Shown: in pieces, positions 16,034 to 24,070 of the stretch
Position numbering within the stretch: the first letter of the stretch is position 1
Layout: every line of letters begins with the position of its first letter
DNA from: Psychromicrobium xiongbiense
Lineage (GTDB): Bacteria; Actinomycetota; Actinomycetes; Actinomycetales; Micrococcaceae
Assembly: GCF_030271165.1 (NCBI RefSeq)
Contig: NZ_JASSZH010000017.1
Location: 58,620 to 122,619 of the forward strand
Direction: 5' to 3'
Length of the DNA stretch: 64,000 nt
Translations under genes and position numbers: made by a program
The notes under the pieces: generated by a model
Database searches by the model: none
What the model saw: the letters and a program-made list of their open reading frames with translations, nothing else
Told to the model about the DNA's origin: nothing

Positions 16034-16987
16034 ATGGGTGACCAGTTTGAAGCCTGGCTGCTGGACTCAGATCCGGCGCTGCGATGGCAGATCGAATGTG
16101 ATGTGCTGGGTACGCCGCGTGATCGGTGGGAAGCGACCCGTGCGCGGGTCGCGACAGAGGGACTGGGAGTGGAGGTGCTCTCGCACCAGGATCCCGAGGG
16201 GACGTGGGCAGGAGGAGCGTTCTTCCCCGCAGGCTGGGCCTGGGATAACAACAAACCGCAACCGTGGACCACGACCACCTGGGCGCTTAAGGATTTGCGC
16301 GAGTGGGGGCTCGATGCACGCGTTCTGGACGGCACGGCGGAGAAACTCGATAAGATCACCTGGGAGTATGACGATCTGCCCTACTGGCATGGCGAAGTGG
16401 ACTGCTGTATCAACTCCTGGACCCTCTCGAACGGCCTCTGGCTGGGAGCCGATGTCGACGGCATCGTGACCTGGTTCCTGGATCATCAGTTGCCTGACGG
16501 GGGATGGAACTGCGCGTGGACGGAGGGCTCGGTTCGCTCATCCTTCCACTCCACGCTCAACGCGCTGATCGGATTACTGGACTATCAATTGGCCACCGGT
16601 GACCCTGAACGGGTGCGCGAGGCGCGCCGAGGCGGCGAGGAGTATCTGCTGGAGCGCTCGCTGTTCCGTCGGTTGTCCACGCGCGAGCCGGTTTTCGAGC
16701 AGGTCCTCCGGCTCACCCACCCGCGACGCGCCTATTACAACGTCCTCGCGGCGGCCGACTACTTCCGCGCAGCATGCCTTGCGGACGGGGCGCAGCCCGA
16801 CGCGCGCATGACGGAGGCCATCCAGATCATCCGCAGCCAGCGCCGACCGGACGGTACCTGGTTGCAGGGACACCGTCTCCCCGGTGACGTCTGGGTCCAC
16901 ATTGACTCCCCGGCGGGGGAGCCGTCGAAGTGGGTGACGTTCCAGGCGTTGCGCGTTCTTGACTGGTGGGATCGACCCCGGGACTGA
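16034..16987 (+). CDS. Squalene-cyclase-like alpha/alpha toroid protein
   Basis: A 317-residue protein with GGAGG before the ATG. Repeated WALKDLREWGLD, WFLDHQLPDGGWNC and IIRSQRRPDGTWL segments are QW-like repeats of the terpenoid cyclase/prenyltransferase alpha-alpha barrel fold. It is about half the length of true squalene-hopene cyclases and lacks a DxDD motif, so it is unlikely to cyclise squalene. Similar short proteins are annotated as squalene cyclase-like or prenyltransferase-like with unknown activity. No isoprenoid genes are adjacent. Confidence 0.7.
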   Translation: MGDQFEAWLLDSDPALRWQIECDVLGTPRDRWEATRARVATEGLGVEVLSHQDPEGTWAGGAFFPAGWAWDNNKPQPWTTTTWALKDLREWGLDARVLDGTAEKLDKITWEYDDLPYWHGEVDCCINSWTLSNGLWLGADVDGIVTWFLDHQLPDGGWNCAWTEGSVRSSFHSTLNALIGLLDYQLATGDPERVREARRGGEEYLLERSLFRRLSTREPVFEQVLRLTHPRRAYYNVLAAADYFRAACLADGAQPDARMTEAIQIIRSQRRPDGTWLQGHRLPGDVWVHIDSPAGEPSKWVTFQALRVLDWWDRPRD

Positions 16988-17003
16988 GTGTCAGGATGCT
17001 GCC

Positions 17004-17972
17004 TTACTGCTGGTGATCGGCCTGGCCCGGATCGGCATCGGCGTCGCTGCGGATGATCCTGAGTCCCTCGCGGTAGGTGGTTACGCCGAAATCGGGGAAG
17101 CGGGTGGTGAACTTGGTGGAGTCGAAGAGGTTGTTGTGCGCGTACCGCGGAAGCAGTTCCCTGAGTTCCCGTATCTGCTTCGAGACGATACCTGCCGCCT
17201 CCAGTGCCCACTGGGGGAGGACGGTGTAGGCCGGCTTTGTGCCGAAGGCCTCTGCAGCCATGGTCACGAATTCCCGATAGGTCGGCCGGTCCTCATCCAC
17301 TGGCAGATGCCAGGTCTGACCGTAGGCGTCAGCTGTATTGGCCAGGGTTGCCAGCGCGCGGCTCGCGTCGGGCGTCCAGATGAGCGTCCGATGCCGATCA
17401 TCCCGTACCGGTACCAGTGCTCTCTTCCCTGCCGCCAGCCGGTCAATCACGAGGGTATTCGTCATGCTCTGAGTCCGGCCTGGCCCGTAAAATTCCGGCG
17501 CTCGGACGATGAGGACCGGGATATCGCCTCGGGCCATCTCGTCGAGGACCTTGGTTGCCATGGCTGCACGGACCCTGCCCTTGCGCCCCACCGGTGCGAA
17601 CGGTGTGTCCTCGGTCTGGAGGCGATCATCCTGCGGATACATGTAGGTGTTGTCGAAGTAGGCGAACTTCGCACCGGTCGCTCGTGCGGCATCCAGCGCA
17701 TTCCTGAGCATTGCGGGGAACTGGGTCTCCCACAGGTCGGTATTTGCGGGCAGTCCAGCGGTGAAATAGACGATGTCGCTGCCCTCGACGGCTGCTCTGG
17801 TCTGCTCAGCGTTGAGCAGGTCGGCGCGCTTGAGTGTGTCTGAATCGTTGACTTTGCGCGGGTTGCGGCTGACCAGCCTCAGCTCGGCCGTGTCTTCGCG
17901 ATTCAGCTCCCGCGCCAGCTCGATCGCGATCTGGCCGTTCGCTCCCAGAATGGTGTGCATGTCCCGACTCAA
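17004..17972 (-). CDS. NAD-dependent epimerase/dehydratase (atypical SDR)
   Basis: A 322-residue extended/atypical SDR. The nucleotide-binding loop is ILGANGQIAIELAREL near the N-terminus. The middle part contains FAYFDNTYMYPQDDRLQTED, with a YMYPQ segment like that of the plant isoflavone-reductase-like and NmrA-related branch. It carries ILIVRAPEFYGPGRTQS. It probably acts on a nucleotide sugar or small carbonyl compound; the substrate is unknown. It is divergent from the TetR gene, which therefore likely controls it. Confidence 0.85.
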   Translation of the reverse strand: MSRDMHTILGANGQIAIELARELNREDTAELRLVSRNPRKVNDSDTLKRADLLNAEQTRAAVEGSDIVYFTAGLPANTDLWETQFPAMLRNALDAARATGAKFAYFDNTYMYPQDDRLQTEDTPFAPVGRKGRVRAAMATKVLDEMARGDIPVLIVRAPEFYGPGRTQSMTNTLVIDRLAAGKRALVPVRDDRHRTLIWTPDASRALATLANTADAYGQTWHLPVDEDRPTYREFVTMAAEAFGTKPAYTVLPQWALEAAGIVSKQIRELRELLPRYAHNNLFDSTKFTTRFPDFGVTTYREGLRIIRSDADADPGQADHQQ

Positions 17973-18099
17973 CTTCTCCTACTTGACCGCCCTCGCCGCT
18001 CAGGATTCCGATGTCCTGAGCGGGTGCTGGTGGACAGAGCCTCGTTCAGCGCGCTATGTTAGCAACGCATACATTGGAGTGTAGGGGGCGAAGTTAGCA
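17973..18099. promoter_or_regulatory. Divergent promoter region between epimerase and TetR genes
   Basis: This 127-base gap must contain both promoters. GTTAGCA occurs twice (near 18058 and 18093) and a loose dyad TATG-TTAGCAACG-CATA lies at about 18056-18072. These are candidate binding sites for the adjacent TetR regulator; no exact -10/-35 pair is certain. Confidence 0.35.
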
Positions 18100-18702
18100 G
18101 TGTCAACATCTGGCCGGAGTTATCACCATGGCGACTTGCGCGCCGTACTCCTGGACGCGGCCTTCGGGAGTCTCGAGGCGGGCGAACCCTTCTCCATGCG
18201 CGCCGTAGCACGCCGTGCAGGGGTATCACCGGCGGCGCCTTACCGACATTTCGCCGACCGGGAGGCTCTTGAGTCGGCTGTGGCAGTTGAGGGCTTCAAG
18301 ATACTTCGTGGCGACCTGAACGCAGCGTTGGGTGAGGTTTCCGGGCAGTCCCCAGCTGCGATGGCGATCGCCGAGCTCGGGGTGACCTACGTAGCATTCG
18401 CTCTGCGGCATCCTGCGGTGTTCCGCCTGATGTTCGGCAACGAGTGCGACGCCGCAGACAGCGAACGCGTGCAAGCCTCCAGCGAGCTGCACCGGGTACT
18501 TGATGGCGCCATCGAGCGTTTCTTTCCGGACCTTCCCGTGGCCGAGGTGCCCAGCCTGTCGACTGCGCTCTGGAGCATGGCCCACGGCCTGGCCTTCCTT
18601 CACCTGGATGGCAAGCTCCGGCCTGACTCGGCCGCCGACGTCGCGGACCGAGCGCGGGCTGCCGTTGCCGCCGTCTTCGCGGTCCGTAGCGCCACGTCCT
18701 GA
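18100..18702 (+). CDS. TetR/AcrR-family transcriptional regulator
   Basis: 200 residues. The N-terminal HTH is textbook TetR: FSMRAVARRAGVSPAAPYRH followed by FADREALESAV. The C-terminal ligand domain is of the WHG type (AFALRHPAVFRLMFGNE, LWSMAHGLAFLHLDG). It begins at a GTG without a clear ribosome site. The divergent epimerase gene is the likely target, as is common for this family. The ligand cannot be predicted. Confidence 0.9.
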   Translation: MSTSGRSYHHGDLRAVLLDAAFGSLEAGEPFSMRAVARRAGVSPAAPYRHFADREALESAVAVEGFKILRGDLNAALGEVSGQSPAAMAIAELGVTYVAFALRHPAVFRLMFGNECDAADSERVQASSELHRVLDGAIERFFPDLPVAEVPSLSTALWSMAHGLAFLHLDGKLRPDSAADVADRARAAVAAVFAVRSATS

Positions 18703-18740
18703 AGGGAATGCTGCCCTGGCGAGTCGACGCCTAGAATTTG

Positions 18741-19292
18741 ATGATGCCAACGACCCCCTCTGATGCCCCATCGAGCCACGATTCTGATCTCCGCCTCGTC
18801 CTTCGGAATCCGTGCCCAGAGGACGAGGCTGAGGTCGCTGCAGCTCAGGCCGAACTCGCAGAGGATGGCTTTGACTTCGCGTTGCGGCGATCTGACGAGT
18901 CGTGGGAGGACTATCTCGCCAGAGTCAAGAGGGATCGACAGGGAATCGATCTCTCGCCGGAGCGGGTCCCGGCAACCATGTTATTCGCGGTAGTCGAGGG
19001 ACAGATAGTGGGGCGGGTGCACATCCGGCATGAGTTGAACCGGGCACTTCTGGCGGTTGGCGGTCACATTGGCTACGGAGTGCGACCACAATACCGCCGT
19101 CGACGCTACGCGACCGAAATGCTTCGGCAGGGTCTGGGAGTGGCGCTGGGCCTAGGCATCCAGCGGGCACTTGTGACGTGCGACGACGATAATCTGGGTT
19201 CGATCGGCACCATCGAGCGGTGCGGTGGAGTGCTGGAGAACGTGTCGGCTGACGCCACGCCCAAGCGTCGCTACTGGATCGACCTCAGCTAA
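18741..19292 (+). CDS. GNAT-family N-acetyltransferase
   Basis: About 183 residues with the GNAT core: the central strand VEGQIVGRVHIRHELN, motif A GYGVRPQYRRRRYATEMLRQ (acetyl-CoA pyrophosphate loop) and motif B ALVTCDDDNLGSIGTIERCG. The arrangement is that of the YkkB/RimJ-like small-molecule acetylators (GYxVRPxxRRxGYAT). One Gly of the RRxGYA loop is replaced by Arg, which may weaken CoA binding. ATG codons at 18741 and 18744 are equally possible. Confidence 0.85.
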   Translation: MMPTTPSDAPSSHDSDLRLVLRNPCPEDEAEVAAAQAELAEDGFDFALRRSDESWEDYLARVKRDRQGIDLSPERVPATMLFAVVEGQIVGRVHIRHELNRALLAVGGHIGYGVRPQYRRRRYATEMLRQGLGVALGLGIQRALVTCDDDNLGSIGTIERCGGVLENVSADATPKRRYWIDLS

Positions 19293-19432
19293 ACGTTCGT
19301 GGTCATCGGAGGTGGTACTCACGGTCGGCTGGCGAGGTGCTCGCGACATACAACAAGACATCATCCAGCGGCCCAGAGGTAGCACCGTAGGATGATGAGC
19401 TACTGGCCGTTATAAACGAGGAGAGGGCATCC

Positions 19433-19858
19433 ATGGAGCGCATCGTCATCAGAACGCCGTATGCGCCACAGTCCAATGGAGGGTCCAGCCAGGGGCTTGT
19501 ATACCAGGGGCTGCTCTACATTTCCGGCCAACTGCCCCTTGACCCGGCGACAGGCCTGATGGCCGGCAATCGTCCGCCGAACCCGGTCCTCTGGGGCCGC
19601 GCAGATCAGGTCGCGGCGGATCAGATGCATCAATGCCTGAAGAATCTCAGTGCTATCTGCCACGCTGCCGGCGCTGATCTCTCCAACGCCATCAAGGTCA
19701 CGCTGTATATCGACGGCGTGTTGACGTACTTTCCGGCGATGGATCAGGTTTACTCTGCCTACTTCAGGGAAGCCCCGCCAGCACGCTCGGTGGTTGGCTC
19801 CAGTACTCTCCCGGGGAATGCTCTGGTGCTGGCAGACGCGATCGTGCCGCTTGGCTGA
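19433..19858 (+). CDS. RidA-family protein (enamine/imine deaminase type)
   Basis: 141 residues, preceded by GAGGAGAGGG. The family hallmarks are the LYISGQLPLDPATG strand-turn, NLSAICHAAGADLSNAIKVT, the PARSVVGSSTLPG segment with the substrate-binding Arg, and a terminal LVLADAIV. RidA proteins hydrolyse reactive 2-aminoacrylate and related imines in the cytosol; some family members have other roles. It converges with the monooxygenase gene, with eight bases between stops. Confidence 0.88.
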   Translation: MERIVIRTPYAPQSNGGSSQGLVYQGLLYISGQLPLDPATGLMAGNRPPNPVLWGRADQVAADQMHQCLKNLSAICHAAGADLSNAIKVTLYIDGVLTYFPAMDQVYSAYFREAPPARSVVGSSTLPGNALVLADAIVPLG

Positions 19859-19865
19859 AAATCCA

Positions 19866-20918
19866 TCAAGCCAGCCCAACCTCTGCCGGTGCCCAGCCCA
19901 ACGCTGGTCCCAGCCTGGTAGCGATGTCGGTGAGGATCTGGATGTAGTCCTCGTGGTCGAAGCTGAAGGGTAACGCGAAGGCCACCTCGTCGACTTCCTG
20001 AAACCCCGCATGTGCGTAGAGGTGCTCGGCGATCTGCTCGCTGGTGCCGAGGAGATCTGGGGCGAACAGCATCCCTTTGGGCCCCTGCGGCGCCCGGGTG
20101 CGCGGAGTGCGCTCCTCAACATATCGCCGGTACTTTTCACGCTGCTTCGCTGACGCCGAATCGGTCGGGATCACCACCAGACCTTGCGAAACGCGGGCCC
20201 GTCCGTGAGCCGACGCAGACGCCGCAGCGGCTTCACGGTAGGCGAGGATCTGGGACTGCTGGATGTGGTCAAACACCGGTTCCTGGTCCTCATCAGGGAA
20301 GACCACGCTGCTGGTGAGCAGGTTGAATCCATTGTCCCCGGCCCAGATGGCCGATTTCCGGCTTGCCGCCCCATACCAAAGTCGTGCGCGCAACCCCGGC
20401 GAATGCGGCTCGACCCGGTGGGAGAATTCCTCCACAACACCCTGCCGGCCGGAAAACTCCCGGACCGGTTCCCCCGCAATCAATCGGGCAAGCCGATCCA
20501 CGCGCCCGTAGCTGAAGTCCTCCACCTCGGCGGAATCCGGATACAGCTCGTGCTTCACGGTGTCGTAGTGCATGGGTTCGCCTACGCTCAGGCCCGGATT
20601 GATCCGTCCTCCGGCGAGCAGATCCACGGTGGCCAGGTCCTCGGCCAGGCGCAAGGGGTTTTCCCAGCCCATCGGGGTCACGGCGGTTCCAAGCTCTATC
20701 CGGGCGGTGCGTTGGCTGGCCGCGGCCATGATCGCAATGGGGGAGGAGATGCCGAACTGCAGGTGGCGGTGGCGTAGCCAGGCGCTGTCGAATCCCAGCC
20801 GCTCGCCCAGCTCGATGATCTGCAGTGTTGATTCGTGCCCCGCGGCTGGATTCGTCGGATCGAACAGGCCAATCGTGAGGAAACCAAGCTTGCGGAGCGG
20901 CTGTGAAGAGTCGGGCAT
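19866..20918 (-). CDS. LLM-class flavin-dependent oxidoreductase
   Basis: A 350-residue luciferase-like (bacterial TIM-barrel) monooxygenase. Visible family features are GFLTIGLFDPTNP at the N-terminus, the LRHRHLQFGISSPIAIMAAA strand, RIELGTAVTPMGWENPLRLAEDLATVDLLAGGRINPGLSVG, and a C-terminal TSEQIAEHLYAHAG followed by VDEVAFALPFSF. It would use FMNH2 and O2; the substrate is unknown. GAAGGAAG precedes the ATG. It is paired end-to-end with RidA, but no pathway is evident. Confidence 0.9.
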   Translation of the reverse strand: MPDSSQPLRKLGFLTIGLFDPTNPAAGHESTLQIIELGERLGFDSAWLRHRHLQFGISSPIAIMAAASQRTARIELGTAVTPMGWENPLRLAEDLATVDLLAGGRINPGLSVGEPMHYDTVKHELYPDSAEVEDFSYGRVDRLARLIAGEPVREFSGRQGVVEEFSHRVEPHSPGLRARLWYGAASRKSAIWAGDNGFNLLTSSVVFPDEDQEPVFDHIQQSQILAYREAAAASASAHGRARVSQGLVVIPTDSASAKQREKYRRYVEERTPRTRAPQGPKGMLFAPDLLGTSEQIAEHLYAHAGFQEVDEVAFALPFSFDHEDYIQILTDIATRLGPALGWAPAEVGLA

Positions 20919-20958
20919 GAGCTTCCTTCAGGTATTGGTATGCGGTGGTGTTGCTGGC

Positions 20959-21825
20959 CTAAACCAGGGGGTTCCAGCGGTGGAAGTCATCGGGGCCTTG
21001 CGCATCGGCCGGGCCGACGAAGATGCGCTTCGTATTGCCAGGGGCATTCTGGTCGTAAAGGACCGTGACGGTATCGCCAAGACGCGGCAGCTCCGAGGTC
21101 AGTCCCATGAGGGGCGGCTCAATCCAGCGCGTGGTGCCAGACCGGTCAACATAGCACACCGTGATGCGGGTGAGAGTTCGCGTCGCGTGGGGGTCGGGCA
21201 GGCGAGCCTCGGTGACCTCACCGGCGACGCGGGCACCGTTGGCGGCCACCTCGGCAAGTACCGAGTGACGCGCACGACGACGGAACCGGGCGACGGCGCC
21301 CATGACCACAGCGGCAGCGGCGAAAGTCCAGAGTAATAGGGGTCCCCAGACATCGAGGTAATACCAGACCCAGTGACCGAGGGTCCAGGGTTCATTCTTG
21401 CCAAAAGAGGTATCCAGGCGGACCCCGACCTGATCGGGTGGAGTGAGCTGCGGGGCCGCGGCGCTGAAGCCGATCGCGATTCCGATCAAGATGACAGTCG
21501 CGGGGCCAATGACCGGAAACACCAACGGCCGGCCGGTGAGGGAAATGGCTGAAAAGCTGACGGCGATGCCGAACATAATCACCCCGCACAGCCCTACGGG
21601 GAAGGTCCAGAAGGTCCCCATCAGGCGCGAGTCCCAGTTGCCGAAGACGCTGTTCAGTGAGGTGACACGGCCTTCGTCAGCCATGCTGACCAGCCCCATA
21701 CCCAGCAGGATGGCGCAGCCGAACTGAAGTACCTGCATCACCACGTACCGTGCGGTCCTCGCCGGGCTGCCTCGGCGGGCGGCCTCGCGTTGATGGCGCT
21801 GTGCAACGGGGTCAACGGTGCTCAC
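20959..21825 (-). CDS. DUF3592-like membrane protein
   Basis: 288 residues from a GTG with AAAGGAGG five bases upstream; a longer frame to 21918 lacks such a site. Four hydrophobic segments (for example VLQFGCAILLGMGLVSM, VGLCGVIMFGIAVSFSAI, VIGPATVILIGIAIGFSA and WGPLLLWTFAAAAVVMGAVA) are followed by a soluble beta-domain: GARVAGEVTEARLPDPH, ITVCYVDRSG and RLGDTVTVLYD. This resembles the extracytoplasmic DUF3592 fold. Function unknown. Confidence 0.7.
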   Translation of the reverse strand: MSTVDPVAQRHQREAARRGSPARTARYVVMQVLQFGCAILLGMGLVSMADEGRVTSLNSVFGNWDSRLMGTFWTFPVGLCGVIMFGIAVSFSAISLTGRPLVFPVIGPATVILIGIAIGFSAAAPQLTPPDQVGVRLDTSFGKNEPWTLGHWVWYYLDVWGPLLLWTFAAAAVVMGAVARFRRRARHSVLAEVAANGARVAGEVTEARLPDPHATRTLTRITVCYVDRSGTTRWIEPPLMGLTSELPRLGDTVTVLYDQNAPGNTKRIFVGPADAQGPDDFHRWNPLV

Positions 21826-21892
21826 CGCCGCCTCCTTTCGTTCCGCTCTTCCACTGGCTGGAAGCCTGTTCTCGGACGCCTCTTCTGTTGAG

Positions 21893-22309
21893 TCAGTTGA
21901 TGATTTCGGCGCGATCATCCTGACGGATTGCGGCCAGCCGGTCTTGCCACAGCTGGAGGGCCTCGGGCGTCTGCCTCGTCCAGTCGGCGACTTCGCCCAG
22001 GATTCTCAAGGGCTTTCTGCTGCGATAGGAGCGGGTGGGATTTCCAGGGAACTTCTTGTCGGTGACATTGGGGTCGTTCTCGAACTCACCGGTCGGCTCC
22101 ACCAGGTACACCCTCGGCGTGCCGTCGCCAGCAGCGAGTTCGGCGGCGAGCCCGGCGCCATCGGGCAAAGCGGTGAAGTAGATATGATTCATCACGATCT
22201 CGGGCCGGTAATTGGACCGAAACCCGGCCGTCAACTGATCGCCCACCCGCAGCTCGGCCTTGGTACCGTGAAAAAACGGCCCTGCATCCAGTGCCTCATC
22301 CATCGTCAC
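21893..22309 (-). CDS. arr: NAD+--rifampin ADP-ribosyltransferase (Arr)
   Basis: 138 residues, close to full Arr length. FFHGTKAELRVGDQLTAG carries the conserved His; NYRPEIVMNHIYFTALP, RVYLVEPTGEFENDPNVT and KKFPGNPTRSYRSRKPLR complete the active site, including the H-Y-D/E set. Arr enzymes inactivate rifamycins by ADP-ribosylating the ansa hydroxyl and are frequent chromosomal genes in environmental actinobacteria. It stands alone on the minus strand with no mobile-element features nearby, so it is probably an intrinsic gene. Resistance is predicted, not shown. Confidence 0.93.
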   Translation of the reverse strand: MTMDEALDAGPFFHGTKAELRVGDQLTAGFRSNYRPEIVMNHIYFTALPDGAGLAAELAAGDGTPRVYLVEPTGEFENDPNVTDKKFPGNPTRSYRSRKPLRILGEVADWTRQTPEALQLWQDRLAAIRQDDRAEIIN

Positions 22310-22386
22310 AGGCTATCAACCGGTCCGGAGAGCTTGCATGCCGGGCGATGGGTTCGTCATCGGCGGTCGGAAGTGATCTGAAACGC

Positions 22387-23067
22387 TTAGAAGTGGATGC
22401 CTGTTGCCGGACGCGTGATGAGCACCGCATACAGGACCCATCCGAAGGCTGTCAGGGCGGCAACGGCCCAGCCGACGATGATGGCGGCCAGAGCTGGCCC
22501 ATTGTCGAGTCCAGCCTTCTTGCTTTGCCACCGGCTGACATACCCCACGATCAGTCCGGCCACGGAGCCCACCATAAAGTACATGCTGATGAATGGCAGG
22601 GCACTGTGTATGACCAGCGCCAGCGCAACGGCACCAAGCGGCCTCCCGGTGGGCCCGGGGAATCCTGCCTGGCGGCGCCGGCGCTCCTCCCGGACAGACC
22701 GGATGACTCCCACCAGCACCACCACGGCACCTGCGATCAGGAAGAGGATGCCTGCAAACCAGAAGCTTTGCGTGAGCGTCGTAAAGGAGGTGCTGTTCCC
22801 ACCGCCGCCAACCACGAACAGCACGTAAGGGAGTACGACGACGACGCCGGCCAGCACCATGAGGAGCGCACCGACCAGGATTGTCCGGATGGAGGGGATC
22901 GGAGGCGGCTCCACCGGCGAGGGCAAGGAGTTTCCCCACGGTGGCGCTGCCGGTAGAGGGGCTGCGTAGCCCAAGGGCGGTGGCTGGTTCCCGCCGTAGG
23001 GTCGCGACGGGACAGGAACACGCGACGGGACAGGAACATGGGCCGGGGGAGGAGGATGGCTGCTCAT
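22387..23067 (-). CDS. DUF4190-type membrane protein with a proline-rich N-terminus
   Basis: 226 residues. The first 60 are Pro-rich with a repeated PVPSR motif and probably disordered. Then come four to five transmembrane helices: LVGALLMVLAGVVVVLPYVL, FWFAGILFLIAGAVVVLVGV, GAVALALVIHSALPFISMYF and ALAAIIVGWAVAALTAFGWV. The C-terminal part resembles the small DUF4190 domain common in actinobacteria. Function unknown. Confidence 0.7.
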   Translation of the reverse strand: MSSHPPPPAHVPVPSRVPVPSRPYGGNQPPPLGYAAPLPAAPPWGNSLPSPVEPPPIPSIRTILVGALLMVLAGVVVVLPYVLFVVGGGGNSTSFTTLTQSFWFAGILFLIAGAVVVLVGVIRSVREERRRRQAGFPGPTGRPLGAVALALVIHSALPFISMYFMVGSVAGLIVGYVSRWQSKKAGLDNGPALAAIIVGWAVAALTAFGWVLYAVLITRPATGIHF

Positions 23068-23151
23068 GGAGCCACCCTAGGCGAAGGGTGTGACATAAAT
23101 CTCTCATCTGGATGGGCAGTTCTCCCCGTCCGGACCTGGCCAGCGCCGAGC

Positions 23152-23190
23152 AACTTGATTCTTGGCTGATTGATTCTTGGCTGGCCTGAA
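23152..23190. repeat. Tandem duplication in an intergenic gap
   Basis: TTGATTCTTGGCTGA is repeated in tandem (TTGATTCTTGGCTGG) just downstream of the hydrolase stop. Two copies only; likely slippage, no function assigned. Confidence 0.6.
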
Positions 23191-23970
23191 TCAGTCCCGC
23201 GCGGCGACATCCTGTTTCAGGATGGTCGGCCAGATATCGACGTCGGCCGGGGTGTGGGCAACCCTCAGCGTCGCCTGGGGGAGCAGCGTTGCCAGGGTTT
23301 CAGCGGTTGATAGCGGGTGGCCTGGATCCTCAGTCCAGGCCAGGATGGTGGTCGGCATGTTGACCCGGGCGATCGCCTCCGGCTCCGGCAGGTCACTCAG
23401 CGCTGCACCCCGGAATAAGGATGGCAACAGGGCATCGGCGACGTCCGGCACGGTCTCCGGCGCTCCTACGGTGGCCGGTGGCGGCGTGGCTCCCCGGGCA
23501 GAAACCAGGAAGGCCTCAACGCCCTCTGCCTCGATCAGTTCCGCAGCGGCCCGGTAATTCCCGGCTTGCGCACGCCGGGTCTCCCAGGCGGTGGGCGGCA
23601 CCATGAGCGTCAGCCCGGTGAAACGCTCGGGCTCGCGGGCTGCGGCGTGCAGCAGTGTCGCTGTCCCCATGGACGGACCCACTCCATGGACCGGTTCGCC
23701 AGGGAACCAGCGATCGAGCAGCCGCAGGAGGTCCTCCGCCAGATTCTGCCAGCGATAGTCCTCGGGGACCTTGCGCCCCGTCGACTTGCCATGGCCGCGG
23801 GCGTCATAGCGCAACAGGCGGGTGCCACTGAGCCCACGGCCGAGGTCAAGATTGAGTACCCGATCCCGCGCGCGGCTGGAGGTCAAGCCGTGCAGCTGAA
23901 CGACGGGATGGCCGCCTTCGTCACTCAACGCGACCGCCAGCTCGGCTCCGGGAACCTCTAAAGTAGGCAT
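23191..23970 (-). CDS. Alpha/beta-hydrolase
   Basis: 259 residues. The oxyanion/first strand region is VVQLHGLTSSR; LRYDARGHGKSTG is the typical strand-4 turn. The nucleophile elbow reads GVGPSMGTATLL, with Ser in G-P-S-M-G. The acid lies near TTILAWTEDPGHPLS, and the catalytic His is probably in LRVAHTPADVD. The Met at 23970 has an AGGAGC ribosome site, better than the upstream frame to 24036. Esterase or lactonase activity is likely; substrate unknown. Confidence 0.85.
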   Translation of the reverse strand: MPTLEVPGAELAVALSDEGGHPVVQLHGLTSSRARDRVLNLDLGRGLSGTRLLRYDARGHGKSTGRKVPEDYRWQNLAEDLLRLLDRWFPGEPVHGVGPSMGTATLLHAAAREPERFTGLTLMVPPTAWETRRAQAGNYRAAAELIEAEGVEAFLVSARGATPPPATVGAPETVPDVADALLPSLFRGAALSDLPEPEAIARVNMPTTILAWTEDPGHPLSTAETLATLLPQATLRVAHTPADVDIWPTILKQDVAARD

Positions 23971-24070
23971 CAGGCTCCTTGACCGGTGACGTGATGGGTG
24001 ACTGGCCGCAACACCTACGGCGACCGCGCTGATCAAGTATTCAGGCTATCTGAGGCGAAAGGATACTGCC

